A DNA stretch of 64,000 nt from Acorus gramineus (GCA_030737835.1 JAUJYN010000017.1:1116001-1180000), one strand, 5' to 3'; shown: positions 23,034-37,264, counted from the first letter of the stretch. A program made the numbers and translations. Notes: generated by a model not told the origin, from the sequence alone.

Positions 23034-25990
23034 AATTCAATCTAACAACCAAGTTGTATAAATACAGTGGACAAAACACACATAGAAATCCCCCATGCAG
23101 AAAATGCAATACCAAGCTATAACCCATTCAAGTGTACAACACTTTATAGAGAACCAAATGTGATCATCTGAACTCCAAATTGATGGATTACACATTAGAA
23201 ATAATGATCGTATACATCAAGATAGGCAGTTCATTTTTTCTTTCTTTCTGTAGAGCATGTTTCAATTGTAATGTACATTTGTGGTTTCTGTATTACCTCT
23301 TGTAACTACATAACACTCTCCACAAACCATCACAAAGCATGGTCTATTTCGCATTTCACCGTCGCAAAGGTTGTGCTCTTGTAAATATAAACACTCCTCT
23401 GCCCCCAACAGCACGACCCAAAAGCATATCCCTATCTAAATATGAGAGATAATATAGACCTCCAACTGATCGTCTGCAAGCAGAGTTAAGTCGTGCTGTT
23501 AGAACCAACCACTCCGAGAATTACTACTTCCTGTGAACCAAGTTATGATTGAGAAAGCTAGACGATAAAGTGAATTTTTAGATGGTCAATACCAAGTACC
23601 AACTAACCCTTCTGAGGTTCCTGACCAGCTTATAAGATTATCAATGTACGCGAAAAAAATAAGGCACTCATCACAATATCATATTATGGGATTCTACTTC
23701 TGTTTCTATTTTCATCTTTTCGTTCTTCTTCTCTTTCCAGAGGATGGGTTGTTTTCTAGGGTCAAGACCAACTATAACTATATTTGATGAGATGAACATA
23801 ACATGCAGTATGTACCTCTCTGAGCTTCTCACAGGCGTTTGAGCTTTGAATGTCTTGAGGAACTGCAAAATCTGTGACAGAAAAATCATTGACGACTTAT
23901 ATACAGATATGATATTCTAATAAAACAGCCAAGAGTACAAGAAAAAAAAAGGCAGGAGAAATGAGTTTCTTTGTCGTTGTTACCTGCAAGCTTAAAAATG
24001 ATCGAGGTAGTATTGCTGGAGCTATCAGGGTTTGGAGTTCTTCGCTAATATTTATATTCTCAATGGCAATCTACAATGTAATTTCAAACTTATTTCAGAT
24101 GAGTTGAAGAACATGCATAAAGACTGGAAAGCAAAATATATAGCAAATTGCAGCTTATATCTCAAGTACAAGTTCAAGACCTTGAAGCATTAATTACAGG
24201 ATGTAGTATAAAATTCCCACTATATGAATACAGAATTTCTAGACATAACCACAATGACATCCACTCAGCAACCTAAAAAAGGCAGCCATGTCAGCTTGCT
24301 TTTACCTCTAAATATCTGGTATGTTTGAATATCAGTTTTCCTCAAAAAAAAAGTTTGAATATCAGTTGTATGTTTTGCAGAATAGTATTTTGTAGCATAC
24401 TCTTTGCATATTTTATTCTCCAATAGTATCTAGCATCTCAACCAATAGGCCATTTAAAACTGAGGATTAGCTTTTCAATGTGGATAGCAGGATTCACCAC
24501 TACCATAACTTGCAGCTCTCCTACATTGTTAACTCCAAAGTTTGATTATAATTTTAACATAAAATCTCATCTAAAGGTAGCAATTAGTAAAAAAACTGAA
24601 GACCTCTGGTCTAGGATTTTGCAGTTTTGCATTATTAACAGCAGTGAAACATATGGAAGGAAGCTACAGTCAACTATATCAACAAAACAAACAGCTATAG
24701 CTACAGTGAAGTGTAAGCAATATCTTGCATCATATTCCCCAACAACTAAAAGGTTTGCATGTTGTAGAGGAAATTTAACAAAATCCATATTCTTTAATGA
24801 GGGACACCCTAATATTCTAAAAAAAAATTATATTCACAGATAATTGTCCCAGATTTAGCTTAGACTTGACCCATGAGACTGCTTAAGATCTTATTTAACT
24901 TCTCAAGGGTCCTTAATTTGTAGATGAACCCATATAATTGAAGTATAGAGTGTTGCAAGTTAATGTACCTGATGGCTGTTTAAAATAAATATATGACTGG
25001 GTGTCAGTAAATGAAATGGACTTCCTTCTTTCCATTCTTCTCAACTGTCATTCTCCCCCAGATATGGTTGGGGTTAGATTTCTCTTTCATAGAACAAACT
25101 GTACATTAATCTCATCACTTTCTTTCTTTAACCTTTCTCTGACTTGTATCCGGCTGAATCAAGACAAGTTAATTTCTCAGTTAGTCAGTTACAATTTCTA
25201 TTGTTTCTCGTCAAATACAGGCATGTCCCTTCAATCTTTTCCAGTCCTCTAAACTTCTTGCGTCATCCATGAAAATTTTCACCTACTCGAGGAATTTTAT
25301 GATTTTATCTTTAACATTACTTCATGGAAACCGACAGGCTATAGATATTTAAATTATCAGCCTCCAATTATATAACTCGTTAAGAAATTGGTCCTCGTAT
25401 CAACAAAACACCTACATTACAACCTTAATGTCATCCAGAATTTCAACCATATAGTTTCCTAAATCCGAGACAAGCCCTATAATTTCAGTCTGGTGGATGA
25501 AATTTTCAAGCACATCCTCAAATTGTTCGGATTGTATATCACACTTATGAGAATTGCTTAATATAACTTGCTTATAATATCAAATATTATTTCCTCTCTT
25601 CTGTTGTTCTGCATCTAACTTCATCCTCTTAAAAAGGCCATAGCACATCTAAAAGGTCTTCCAACATCTAGCTTTAAATGTATGTGTAACAATGTGTTAA
25701 ACAAATAACCGAAGCATGTAAAAAAGAATGGAAAAAAAAAACTACCTCTTCAAACTGAAGGTATATGTTTCGCTTAGAGACAACATAAAACTTTGCCGTA
25801 ATTAGCAAGGTTGCCCCATCTTGTTCCTGTCCACAAAATGAAAAACAAAAACAAACTTTCAATGGTTGATACACTGGCATACAGGGTATGCAAGCGTTCT
25901 GACAAGCACATGCACACAAATTAAAGAAGAAAAAGAATGACTTTTAGAAGTGAGATGTAGAAAACCAAATAGTATATTTCTGATAAATGG
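23034..25990. repeat. Segmental duplication copy A, part 2
   Basis: Nearly identical to 40855-43805. It holds fibrillin exons 4-7 and the introns between them. By eye it differs from copy B at only a handful of sites per kilobase (for example near 24570, 24700, 25650 and 25790). It ends where the Athila element begins, inside the intron upstream of exon 4. Confidence 0.95.
23356..25826 (-). pseudogene. 5'-truncated duplicate of the fibrillin (PAP10-like) gene, exons 4-7 only
   Basis: Exon 4 is 25826-25746 (81 bp), exon 5 is 24070-23984 (87 bp), exon 6 is 23871-23816 (56 bp) and exon 7 is 23473-23356 (118 bp). All four match the lengths, phases and GT-AG borders of the complete gene at 45301-41171. 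The one visible residue change is ITAKF in place of VTAKF in exon 4. Exons encode EQDGATLL...NIYLQFEE, IAIENINIS...SFLSLQ, ILQFLKTFKAQTPV, then VGGLYYLSYLDRDMLLGR to a TGA. Exons 1-3 (transit peptide and N-terminal part of the domain) are absent, because the duplicated segment begins within intron 3. No promoter is seen, so a functional fibrillin is unlikely. The lack of damage points to a young duplication or ongoing exchange with the intact copy. Confidence 0.88.
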
Positions 25991-27146
25991 TGTTAAGAGT
26001 TGTTTTGAAACATTTTCCTATGTAATTATTCATATATACATGCATATTAGGGAAGTTTCTATTCTTTATATTCAAAGCATATTTTGCACAAATTGACAAT
26101 ATTTATACAATTAATATGCATTATCATTTTTCCATATAGAGCCATATTTTAAAATTCAGAAATCTAAATTTGGCAGTATTTAAATTTGACAGGTTATAAA
26201 TTGGAGAAGGAATTAGCATTCAAAGCTTCATCAAAACTTCTAAAAATGATCCACCAAATCAATAAAATCTTCAATCAAATCAGCTTTGACATCTCCAACA
26301 AATCAACAAGATCTCTAACAGATTTTGCAATTATATCTCCAACATATTTTGCAAATCAGCATTAACAACTCAAGCAAATCAGCATTTACAACTAATTCAA
26401 CCCTCAAAACCCCTATAAAAAGGGCACTCCAGGGAGCCAAGGAGGCATCTCTGCATTCAGCCAAGGAGGAATTTATTTTCAGTTTTTGTTCTTTCTTTTC
26501 TGTTTTTAGTTTTTGTTTTTATTTCTTTAGTATTAGAGACAAATTCTCTTGTGTTTTCAATAAAGTGCATTATTATTTTATGGAATATTTTTATTTTTAT
26601 TCTAGAATTTCATCAACCATGGTAGGCTAGAAAATCCTTCCATCAAGGAGAGGATTCCACCCCATGAGATTGAGTGATTGATTATTTTCTTTGTGCATTG
26701 ATGTTTTCTGATTTGTTCTTCATGTTTATATAGTTTCTTCAACTCAGATTTCTTTTGATTATGGGTATTTTTAGATCTTCCGTCGTTCTACTTAGATGGG
26801 ATACGGTTGATGCTTTATAAACCCTATTTTTAAATCGAGTAGAAGTGAACTGCTTTTGAAATATTCTGTTTTCATTTAATGCAAAAGAAAGAATTATCAC
26901 GATATTCGTGGGGTGGATTTCCAATCCTTGGTGGTCTTTTTTTTTATACATTGACTTCAACCTAAGCTTTTCAAATAATTTGTTTTTAAACCTTTTTGCC
27001 AAATATTGATAATCTTGTACTTTTATTCGTTTGCTTCAATAGCCTCCCTGTGGATTCGACCCCTTGCTACCACTTTCTACCTAGGTAAGGGTTTTATATT
27101 TTTGTTGGCAAAGACGAGATTTTAACGACAATCAAAGCCACCAACA
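25991..27146 (+). repeat. Athila 5' LTR
   Basis: Collinear with 35249-36420. Ends AAAGCCACCAACA. Carries TATAAAAAG at 26414-26422 and AATAAA at 26559-26564, in promoter and polyadenylation positions typical of LTRs. Confidence 0.93.
26414..26422 (+). promoter_or_regulatory. TATA box in the Athila LTR
   Basis: CCCCTATAAAAAGGGCACTC is a strong TATA context. The same motif is in the 3' LTR at 35669-35677. The downstream AATAAA at 26559 fits the R/U5 region. Activity is inferred from position only. Confidence 0.65.
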
Positions 27147-27149
27147 AAT

Positions 27150-27167
27150 TGGCGCCGTTGCCGGGGA
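27150..27167 (+). other. Athila primer-binding site (tRNA-Asp type)
   Basis: TGGCGCCGTTGCCGGGGA lies three bases after the 5' LTR end. This primer type is characteristic of Athila and related plant Ty3/gypsy lineages. Confidence 0.9.
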
Positions 27168-27878
27168 GGCAAGGTAAGTAACGGTAAAGGTTGAAGGTAT
27201 CAAATTTTTTTTTCTTTTCTTAAAAAAAAAATAAAATAAAAGAAAAACAAAAAAATAAAATTATAAAAAAAAAATGATTTTTCTTTTATTTGGTTTGCAA
27301 GAAGAAGAGAGAAGGATGAGGAACATAAAACTCAAGACTCATTGATTTAATTCCACTTCAAATTTTTGGATTTCCGGAGTGAACATACTCCGTAGGTAAG
27401 TTCTCCATTGACAAAAGCTCTTGTTTTAATGTTTGTTGTGCATTTAGCGTATTCATTTGCATAAATCAACTTAAGGGCAAAATTCATAAAAAAAAAAAAA
27501 AAAAAAAAGATAAGGTCGGTATTTCATCAATCGTCCTTGGCCCAAAAATCACTACATTGCATGATTATCCCAAGCCAATTAAAATAAAATCAATTAGACA
27601 TTGGCTTTAGGATTCTTGAGCTCATTAAGGCAAAGACCACCAAAAGTTCCACCAATTATGCTCTTTGATCATGTTGATGTCTAGGAAAGCTTTGTCCCTC
27701 TAAGGGAGACACATTGTGTTCTAGGAGGGTGGTACTTAAGCGGGACCATTGTGACCCCACCACTACCTGGAGGCTGACCTGGTCAACGTTTCATAGGATC
27801 GAATTGGAGGCTTAGGTGTACTCTTCAAACCTGTTAGGAGCTGTCTAATCTAGGAGAGGGGTTCAAAATTTTTGTTGC

Positions 27879-30800
27879 ATGCACGGTAGAAGATCCAATA
27901 GGGGAGAGTTAAAACCTTTAGACCCTGAGATTGAGAGAACCTTTCATCAACATAGGCGAGTCCTTAACCATTCATCACTCTTCACAATGGGTGAACGTGC
28001 CAAAACCCTGAATGAGCTATATGCTCCTGCATCTTCCGATCCACCAACTTGCATAGTGCTGCCGGCCACCACTGCAATCCAATTTGAAATTCGGCCGGCA
28101 ACCATCAATATGCTTCCCAAATTCCATGGGTTCGAGAGTGAGCAACCCTATATCCATCTAAACAAATTCTTGACAATTTGTCAAACATTCAAAAATCAGA
28201 ACCTAGATGAGGAAGGTGTCAAATTGAGGTTGTTCCCCATGACTTTGGAAGATCATGCAGCTGCATGGCTGTATTCCCTCTCCACCAATTCAATTTCAAC
28301 ATGGGAACAACTCTCTAAAAAATTCATGACAAAATTTTATCCTATGACAAAAACTGAAAAAATCAAAGATGCCATTAGAACTTTTATGGGGAGAGCTGAA
28401 GATGAATTTTCTCAAATTTGAGAAAAATTTCATGATTTGTTAATCAAATGTCCACACCATGGGCTTGACAAAGCCCAGCTAGTTCACTTCTTCTATAAGG
28501 GACTACCTCACACACATAGGAACATGATTGAGTCCATGCACAAGGGTAAGTTCATGGATCAGACCCCTGATGAAGCCTATGAGTTCCTTGTAGATTTAGC
28601 TGAGAATGCCCAGAATTGGAGTAGCTATGACAATGAAGTTGATGATAGAGGATCTAGAAAGTCAGGTATTTATGAAATAAAAGCAGATCCAGATCTTAAA
28701 TATGTCATGACCAACTTAGTGGATGGGGTGAACAAATTGAGCAAGAAGTTCGATACTTTTGCGGTAACAACAAATCGAAACTCACAGAGAGATCCAAACC
28801 CCATAATGAATGTGGAACATGAGTCACACAACATATGTCTCATTTGTGATAGTTCAGAGCATCTAGTGGAGTGTTGCCCTAGTTTGCCCACCATCAAGGC
28901 TGAGCAGGCAAATTCGATTAATTCATATAATGCCTTCAAAAAGCCCACTCCCAATTCTTTTGGCCCAGTATACCATCCTGATAATAGGTTTCATCCAAAC
29001 TTCTCTTATAGGCAGAATGAACCTATCCAATATCAAGGTGGTCCACCAGGGTATCAAAGAAATTTTTCTAGGCCAAGCTCGTCACAAGCTCCTCAGTTGA
29101 ACCAACCTTTGGTTCCACCTCCTCCTCCTTATGTTGCTCCCACTCCTCAACAACCCTCACATCTGGAAGCCATGATGGCTAACATGATGAAGCAACAACA
29201 AGAATTCATCCATCAGCAGCAGCAAACCAATTTGTCACAAACCCAGACTAATCAAATCCATGCACAAGCAATTGCAAAACTTGAAGTTAGTCTAAGCCAA
29301 ATAGCCAGTTCTCTAGTAGATAGGAAGAAGGGTGAATTACCTAGTCAGCCAGTGCCTAATCCTAGTAGGCAACAGAGTCAAGGCCCAATAGGGCAATATC
29401 AGGTTAACTCTAATGAAAACTCATCCCATGAAGTCCAGGCCATTAACACCTTAACATATGGTAGGCGAGTAGACAAAAAGGTCCAACTCCCCAAGGAAAA
29501 AAGTGAAGAAATCGCGGTCCATAAGACTGCTGACCAGGAAGAAGGTCAGGAGACCCAAGAGAAGGGAAATGAAACCCAGGAAATAGCACCAAAGCCAGTA
29601 GATGTCTACAAACCCAAAGCTCCTTATCCTCTTAGATTGCAAGAACCCAAGAAAAGTTCTCATTTTGATGATATCATGGAAGTATTCAAAAATGTTCAGA
29701 TCAATATACCTTTCTTAGATGCCATCAAACAGATTCCCTCCTATACAAAATTCCTGAAAGATCTCACCACGGTGAAAAGGAGAACCAGTGTTCCTAGGCA
29801 CGCTGTGATGGCTGCACAAGCCTCATCTTTCATTCAACAGCAAATTGCCCCTAAATATAAGGACCCTGGTTGCCCCACAATTGCAATCAAAGTAGGAGAG
29901 ACTATCATCCAAAGAGCCCTCCTAGATTTAGGAGCCAGTGTGAATTTGCTACCCTATTCTGTGTACAAGGAGTTAGGTTTGGGGGAGTTAAAACCCACAG
30001 ACATTACCCTTTCATTAGCAGATAGAACTGTGAAATATCCAAAGGGAATTGTGGAGGATGTGATTGTCAAGGTGAAAGAATTCTATTATCCTGTGGATTT
30101 TGTAGTCTTAGAAACTGAACCAGTGAAAAACCCAGGCAGCCATATCCCTGTGATCCTAGGCAGACCATTTTTAGCAACATCAGATGCTGTTATTAGATGT
30201 CGGAATGGTATAATGACTCTAGCCTTTGGAAACATGACTGTCCAACTCAATGTTTTCCATAGTAGCAACCAATCACCTAATATGGATGATCTTGAGGAAG
30301 TTTGCATGATTGAGGAAATGATTAGCAACTCTTTTGAAGAATCGAGTTATTCTGACCCATTAGAAAGATGTTTGGCCCATTTCGGCAAAGATTTTGATGA
30401 AGAAAGTTCGATTAGGGAAGTGAATGCACTTTTAGATTCCTCTCCGATCATGGATACGAGCAAATGGGCCACTCGATTTGAATCATTGCCCATTTCTAAA
30501 TCTCAGCTAGTACCATCTAGTGTCAAGCCACCCCAATTAGAGCTTAAGGACCTTCCTAAGACTTTGAAATATGCATATTTGGGTGACAACAAAACCCTAC
30601 CTGTTATAATTGCTTCAAATCTAAAGGAAGATCAGGAGGAAAAATTGTTAAGTGTCTTGAGGAAGAATCAGGAAGCTATTGGTTGGTCAATAGCTGACAT
30701 CAAAGGGATTAGCCCATCTGTGGTTCAACATAGGATCCATCTAGTGGAGGATGCAAAAACCTCTAGAGAATCACAAAGGCGATTAAACCCAGTCATGAAG

Positions 30801-33443
30801 GATGTAGTCCGAGCTGAGGTCATCAAGCTCCTAGATGCTGGTATTATATACCCCATCTCTGATAGTCAATGGGTGAGTCCAGTGCAAGTTGTACCCAAGA
30901 AGTCTGGTGTCACAGTAGTAAAAAATGATCACAATGAGTTGGTTCCCACTCGAATCCAAACTGGGTGGCGAGTGTGTATAGACTATAGGAAGCTGAACGC
31001 CGTAACTAGGAAGGATCATTTCCCTCTACCCTTCATTGACCAAATGCTGGAACGCCTCGCAGGTCATTCTCATTACTGTTTCCTTGATGGTTATTCTGGA
31101 TATAATCAAGTCCCTATTTCCCGTGAAGATCAGGAAAAAACTACTTTCACCTGTCCCTATGGAACTTTTGCCTATCGTCGTATGCCATTTGGGTTATGCA
31201 ACGCACCAGCCACATTTCAGCGTTGTATGATGAGTATTTTTTCGGACATGGTGGAAAATTTTTTGGAAGTCTTCATGGATGACTTCTCAGTTTTTGGTTC
31301 TAGCTTTGATGAATGTCTGCACCATCTGACACTTGTTGTAGAACGTTGCAAGGAAAAGAACTTGGTTCTTGACTGAGAAAAGTGTCATTTCATGGTGGAA
31401 TCTGGGATTGTTTTGGGACACATTGTGTCAAAGAGAGGAATAGAAGTAGATAAAGCCAAGGTTGATTTGATTGCTAAGTTGCCCCCTCCCAAAACTGTTA
31501 GAGAGGTGAGGTCTTTTCTAGGACATGCCGGTTTTTATCGCCGTTTTATAAAGGATTTCAGTAAGATTTCAAAACCCTTGTGTGATTTGTTAGCTAAAGA
31601 TACTCCCTTCAATTTTTCCTCTGCTTGTCTAGCTGCCTTTGAAAGACTCAAATCTGAGTTAACCTCTACACCTATCATCCGATCTCCTAATTGGAGTGTT
31701 CCCTTTGAGGTGATGTGTGATGCCTCAGATTTTGCTATTGGTGCCGTGTTAGGCCAACGAATAGGAAAGCTTCCCCATGTTATTCACTACGCAAGCAAAA
31801 CTCTTAATGATGCCCAACTCAATTACTCTACTACTGAGAAAGAGTTGTTGGCTGTTGTGTTTGCTCTAGATAAATTTCGTCCCTACCTGATAGGATCTAA
31901 AGTGCTTATTTTTTCTGATCATGCTGCACTTAAGTATCTTCTCACAAAGAAAGATGCTAAAGCCCGTCTAATCCGATGGATCTTATTGCTCCAAGAGTTT
32001 GATCTAGAGATTCGAGATAAGAAGGGATCTGAAAATGTCGTGGCGGATCACTTGTCAAGATTAATTGTTGAGCCCTCTACTGAGTCCTTACCTATATCGG
32101 AGACCTTCCCTGATGAGCAACTAATGATGATCTCCCATACTAATATTCCGTGGTACGCTGACATTGTCAACTACCTTGTCACGGAACAGTTGCCCAACTC
32201 TTGGACTAAGCAAGAGCGATTCCGTCTTCTAGCTCAGGCAAAATGGTATTTTTGGGATGAACCATACTTGTTTAAATATTGTCCAGATCAGATCATTAGA
32301 AGGTGCATCCCTGAGCACGATCAAAGGAAGATCCTTTCATCCTGCCATGATCAAGCCTGTGGGGGTCATTTCGGTGGGAAAAAGACTGCTGCAAAGGTTT
32401 TGCAGTGTGGATTCTATTGGCCTACCCTGTTCCGTGATGCACATGAGTATTGTAAATCATGTGATCGATGTCAGCGATTAGGAAAGATCTCAAGAAGAAA
32501 TGAGATGCCCTTAAACCCGATTTTGATTGTGGAACTCTTTGATGTCTGGGGCATTGATTTTATGGGTCCCTTCCCTACGTCCTTTGGATACCAGTACATT
32601 CTTGTAGCCGTTGATTATGTGTCCAAATGGATTGAAGCTATTCCATGTAAAACCAATGATCACAAGGTGGTGGTCCAGTTTCTTAAGGAGTATGTCTTCG
32701 CTCGTTTTGGCACCCCTCGTGCTATCATTAGTGATGGGGGGAAACACTTTTGCAATAAGATCTTTGAAGCCTTAATGAGGAAGTACATCATCACTCATAA
32801 AGTTGCCACACCTTATCATCCACAGACCAGTGGACAGGTAGAGATCTCCAATAGGGAAATCAAGACAATACTTGAGAAAACTGTCAATACTTCTAGAAAG
32901 GATTGGTCCATTAGGTTACCAGATGCATTATGGGCATACCGTACAGCCTATAAAACTCCCATAGGAATGTCTCCATACAGAATTGTCTATGGCAAGGCTT
33001 GTCATTTACCTGTCGAATTGGAACACAAAGCATATTGGGCAATCAAATGCCTCAATTTTGATCTCGACAAGGCAGGGGAACATAGGAAACTGCAACTCGA
33101 TGAGTTAGAAGAGATTAGGAATGATGCATATAACTGTGCCGCAAGGTACAAGGACCGCATGAAGACCATGCATGATAAGATTATCCTTCGTAAGGAATTT
33201 TTCCCCGGTCAGAAGGTCCTTTTGTACAATTCTAGACTTCATTTATTTCCTGGGAAATTGAAATCTCGCTGGACTGGCCCATACACAGTTGAGAAAGTTC
33301 ATCCACATGGGGCGATTGAAATCCATAATGCCAAGGATGGTAGTACTTTCCAAGTCAATGGACATCGTTTGAAACCATATCTTGAGTATCTGAGCCCAGA
33401 AGTTGAGGAGACACTTTTGGAAGATCCTGTGTATCAGGATTGA
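27879..33443 (+). pseudogene. Athila gag-pol coding region
   Basis: Gag (about 27880-29600) has NMLPKFHGFESEQPY, LRLFPMTLEDHAAAWLYSL and the IKCPHHGL...FYKGLP stretch, then a CLICDSSEHLVECCP-like knuckle near 28845. Protease has LLDLGASVNLLPYSV near 29920. RT has CIDYRKLNAVTRKDHFPLP near 30975, DGYSGYNQVPI, TFTCPYGTFAYRRMPFG and VFMDDFSVFG near 31275. RNase H has [16 protein letters not shown] near 31710. Integrase has an HHCC finger near 32345-32475, [10 protein letters not shown] near 32550, ISDGGKHFC near 32725 and [12 protein letters not shown] near 32810. The RT block is close to Athila, Calypso and Cyclops sequences as known. About two breaks; a fossil. Confidence 0.93.
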
Positions 33444-35211
33444 TCACTTTGTACATCTATGAGATTTTTAGGTTTAGGGTTAGGACATTTTCAATTATTA
33501 TGCTTTGAATTTGAGTACATATTTGTCATTTCTATGTTTCTATGCGGATTCACTGAGCTATTTTGTCACAGGATAAATTATAAGAATTCACATCAAATAA
33601 GGTATGCAGTCTCTACCTTCTTTATTTATTTCTATTGTCCTTTTCATTTTTCAGCATCACATGCATCATTTTGTAGTTGTCATTCACATTGAGGACAATG
33701 TTAGATTTAGGTTTGGGGGTATAATCAACAAATTTTGATGTGAAAAAAAAAAAAAAAAAAATTGAGAAAACTTCAATCATTGGGATACCTTTGGCTTGCC
33801 AGATTTAATTTTCACTTTAGTTGTTAATTCTATCATGTGTCTAAAATGTTTTTCGCAAATTTCAAGTCTTGAAATTTTTTCAGCACTTATAGCCACATGT
33901 ATGTAGCCTAAATGGAAAAGTGAAATTTAAGGGAGAGAACTGGATGAATCATTAGCGGAGACTTAACCTAGGAGAGATTTGAGCCATTCTATTCTTGGAG
34001 TGTCTTTACATAATTCTGAGTTACAAGTTAACTCAAATTTTTTGTTTTCGCTTAAATGTCGTTTGCTTGATCTCTTTATTCTTGTTTTGATCAAAGACTC
34101 ATGAACACCATAAAAATTGGATTACTACACTAGAAACTCCTCTGAAATCTTTTCAAGGCATATAATAACCATGTGAAACTTAGGAAATGATTTAGGCCAT
34201 CTTTGTTAACCCATCTATCATGTTCAACCAACCTATTCTTACACTTATCCACTAGTCAAACCCCTTGAGCCATATAAGCCTTTCTTTGTTCAACCTATTT
34301 TTTTCAACCTACACTCCACTCAATGAGTGTAACCTTAAATTTTGCTTTGGGAATGAGGAAAGAAAAAGAAAAAGAAAGATCAATCAATTACTATGAAATT
34401 TCATGGAAGGGTTATTACTATCATGATTTAAAAAAAAAAAAAAAAAAAAAAGAAAAGAAATACTCGATATTCATCAAAAAGTATACAAATTCTCAAAGCA
34501 TTGTCCAGTTATCAATAATAACCCTAGCCCCATTACAACCTATTGAAAAGACCTACTTGATCCTAAATGTAATGTGGTTAAAATGTGGAGAATAGATGAA
34601 GAGGACTTACGGTGTTTAATCCAATGTTCTTGAGTCGATGATATTCCGTTCCTGAGATCAAATTAAATTTTTATTTTTCTTTGATATGGTCCGTCCTTCT
34701 ATAAATTTTATATGTGGATGATTTGAATTTTGATTCCTTGTCACATATAAGTTGAGAGAAATAAGCCCACTTCTGAGTGATTTCCTTGTTGAGTGTAATA
34801 TCCAGTGAGTTTTTGAAGTCAAGGCGAAATCCATTCTTAAGGTAATCAAAATTAAGTTTTACTTAGAAAAAGAAAGCTACATCTTTGTTGGCTATGCACA
34901 CACACACTTTAGGACTTGATTATGAGTGAAAAATTCTAACATGTGTATAGAGTTCTCAACTTTAGTAGATTTTTATAAAGCTCCCGAAAATGTCATTTTC
35001 CTCAAAAAAAAAAGAAAAAAAGAAAAAAAAAAGAATTTTGTGGTTATATTCGCTACAAACCCTCACGAGACACAACTCGTCCACTAGGGTGACGGCAAGG
35101 GTTTAAAGGCTTGTTGCACATGCTAACTGTAACCACGATTCCAGCGAAAGTGAGTTAGGATTTTTTTTTAGTTTTGCTCGAGGACTAGCAAAAAGGCGGT
35201 TTGAGGGTATT
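33444..35211 (+). other. Athila 3' internal region, no env-like gene
   Basis: Between the end of pol and the 3' LTR there are A-runs (33745, 34430, 35010), short frames only, and a TTAGGTTTGGGGGTATAATC tract near 33705 of the type that follows pol in this lineage. Some Athila elements carry an envelope-like frame here; none is recognisable in this copy. Confidence 0.7.
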
Positions 35212-36420
35212 TGTTAGATATTCAAAAGAACATATTTTTATATGCTTTTAAGAGTTGTTTTAGAACATTTCCCTATGTAATTATTCATATATACATGCAT
35301 ATTAGGGAAGTTTCTATTCTTTATATTCAAAACATATTTTGCACAAATTGACAATATTTATACAATTAATATGCATTATCATATGTTCATATAGAGCCAT
35401 ATTTTAAAATTCAGAAATCTAAATTTGGCAGTATTTAAATTTGGCAGGTTATAAATTGGAGAAGGAATTAGCATTCAAAGCTTCATCAAAACTTCTAAAA
35501 ATGATCCACCAAATCAATAAAATCTTCAATCAAATCAGCTTTGACATCTCCAACAAATCAACAAGATCTCTAACAGATTTTGCAATTATATCTCCAACAT
35601 ATTTTGCAAATCAGCATTAACAACTCAAGCAAATCAGCATTTACAACTAATTCAACCCTCAAAACCCCTATAAAAAGGGCACTCCACGGAGAGAGGAGGC
35701 ATCTCTGTATTCAGCCAAGGAGAGATCTCTGCATTCAGCCAGGAAGGAATTTATTTTCAGTTTTTGTTATTTCTTTTCTGTTTTTAGTTTTTGTTTTTAT
35801 TTCTTTAGTATTAGAGACAGATTCTCTTGTGTTTTCAATAAAGTGCATTATTATTTTATGGAATATTTTTATTTTTATTCTAGAATTTCATCAACCATGA
35901 TAGGCTAGAAAATCCTTCCATCAAGGAGAGGATTCCACCCCATGAGATTGAGTGATTGATTATTTTCTTTGTGCATTGATGTTTTCTGATTTGTTCTTCA
36001 TGTTTATATAGTTTCTTCAACTCAGATTTCTTTTGATTATGGGTATTTTTAGATCTTCCGTCGTTCTACTTAGATGGGATACGGTTGATGCTTTATAAAC
36101 CCTATTTTTAAATCGAGTAGAAGTGAACTGCTTTTGAAATATTCTGTTTTCATTGAATGCAAAAGAAAGAATTATCACGATATTCGTGGGGTGGATTTCC
36201 AATCCTTGATGGTCTTTTTTTATACATTAATTTCAACCTAAGCTTTTCAAATAATTTGTTTTTAAACCTTTTTGCCAAATATTGATAATCTTGTACTTTT
36301 ATCCGTTTGCTTCAATAGCCTCCCTGTGATCGACCCCTTGCTACCACTTTCTACCTAGGTAAGGGTTTTATATTTTTGTTGGCAAAGATGAGATTTTAAC
36401 GACAATCAAAGCCACCAACA
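35212..36420 (+). repeat. Athila 3' LTR
   Basis: 1209 bp, TGTTAGATATTC...CACCAACA, preceded by a purine-containing GGCGGTTTGAGGG tract. TATA box at 35669-35677 and AATAAA at 35837-35842. Confidence 0.93.
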
Positions 36421-37203
36421 GATGCCAACCGGATAATAATCAAAGCTTGGTTCGCAAAACCAAAAGGTACATTGAAAAGAAAAGGTCAACAGGGTGAAAT
36501 ACTTGGCATAATATTAGTAAATATCAGTACATAAGCCACTTACTCCTTATGGGTCTGGTGTCAGCACTATTAACAATAGCTGGATCACCTCAGATGGCTA
36601 TTTTATCCTGAAATATGAGGCATTATTCTCACTTGCGAGTGAGATAACACCATTTGAACGCGGATAGGAAACATAACATATTTTACTTACAATATGACAA
36701 TCAATTCAAATGATGGTGGAATGCACTCCACGTACAACATCAACAAAAAAAAGAAGACCCCAAGCACTTGTATGGTTAAGAATTCCGAACAACAGTGAAT
36801 TTGTATTTGACTGATTAACAACCTCAGCAGCAATGCTTAGGCCGTAAATCTAGGCAATATTTATAGCTCAGGCTTTTGATCTCTTCTATTTCACTCTGAA
36901 TTTGGTTTGGTTCCTCATTAAATTAGCTAATCCCATTGCTTCATCCATTACATCTTATAAGTGAACAATGTCTTCAGACTTCTAACCATATATTTCAACA
37001 AGGCTTGTAAAAACTGTTCAATCAATCATCACTTTACATTAAACGATATATTGATTATCCCATTTTTCTCAAGAAGGTGAAGATACAAAGCGGTGCCACT
37101 GATCCGACCTCTCTCCGAATAGTATGACCTCCAAAATTACATATACTCAATAAAACCCAAGCAACACTATGAGCTGCATTAGACAATTCGGCATAGTGCC
37201 ATT
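36421..37203. repeat. Segmental duplication copy A, part 3 (fibrillin intron 3)
   Basis: Matches 43859-44655 apart from a few substitutions and two small length differences (near 36840 and 37168). It stops at GTGCCATT within fibrillin intron 3, about 30 bp short of exon 3. This is the right breakpoint of the duplicated unit. Confidence 0.93.
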
Positions 37204-37264
37204 TTTTTTTTTTTTTTTTTTGTGCGACATAAACATACACATTAGATTAATTTTTTGCACTTCT

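Larger units (their letters stand above)
25991..36420 (+). mobile_element. Athila-type Ty3/gypsy retrotransposon in intron 3 of copy A
   Basis: About 10.4 kb, plus strand, antisense to the fibrillin exons. It has LTRs of about 1.16 and 1.21 kb, a tRNA-Asp-type primer site (TGGCGCCGTTGCCGGGGA), a gag-pol region with Athila-like RT motifs, and a 1.8-kb non-coding stretch before the 3' LTR. The right junction returns exactly to the copy B sequence (GATGCCAACCGG). The left junction is not a clean target duplication. Copy B at about 43800-43862 is unoccupied. The element is broken, with about two interruptions in the coding region. The LTRs differ by roughly 1.5-2% by eye. Confidence 0.93.

Noticed and set aside
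33444-35211. Possible envelope-like gene of the Athila element
   Set aside because: Only short frames, with no signal peptide or transmembrane pattern that could be supported.
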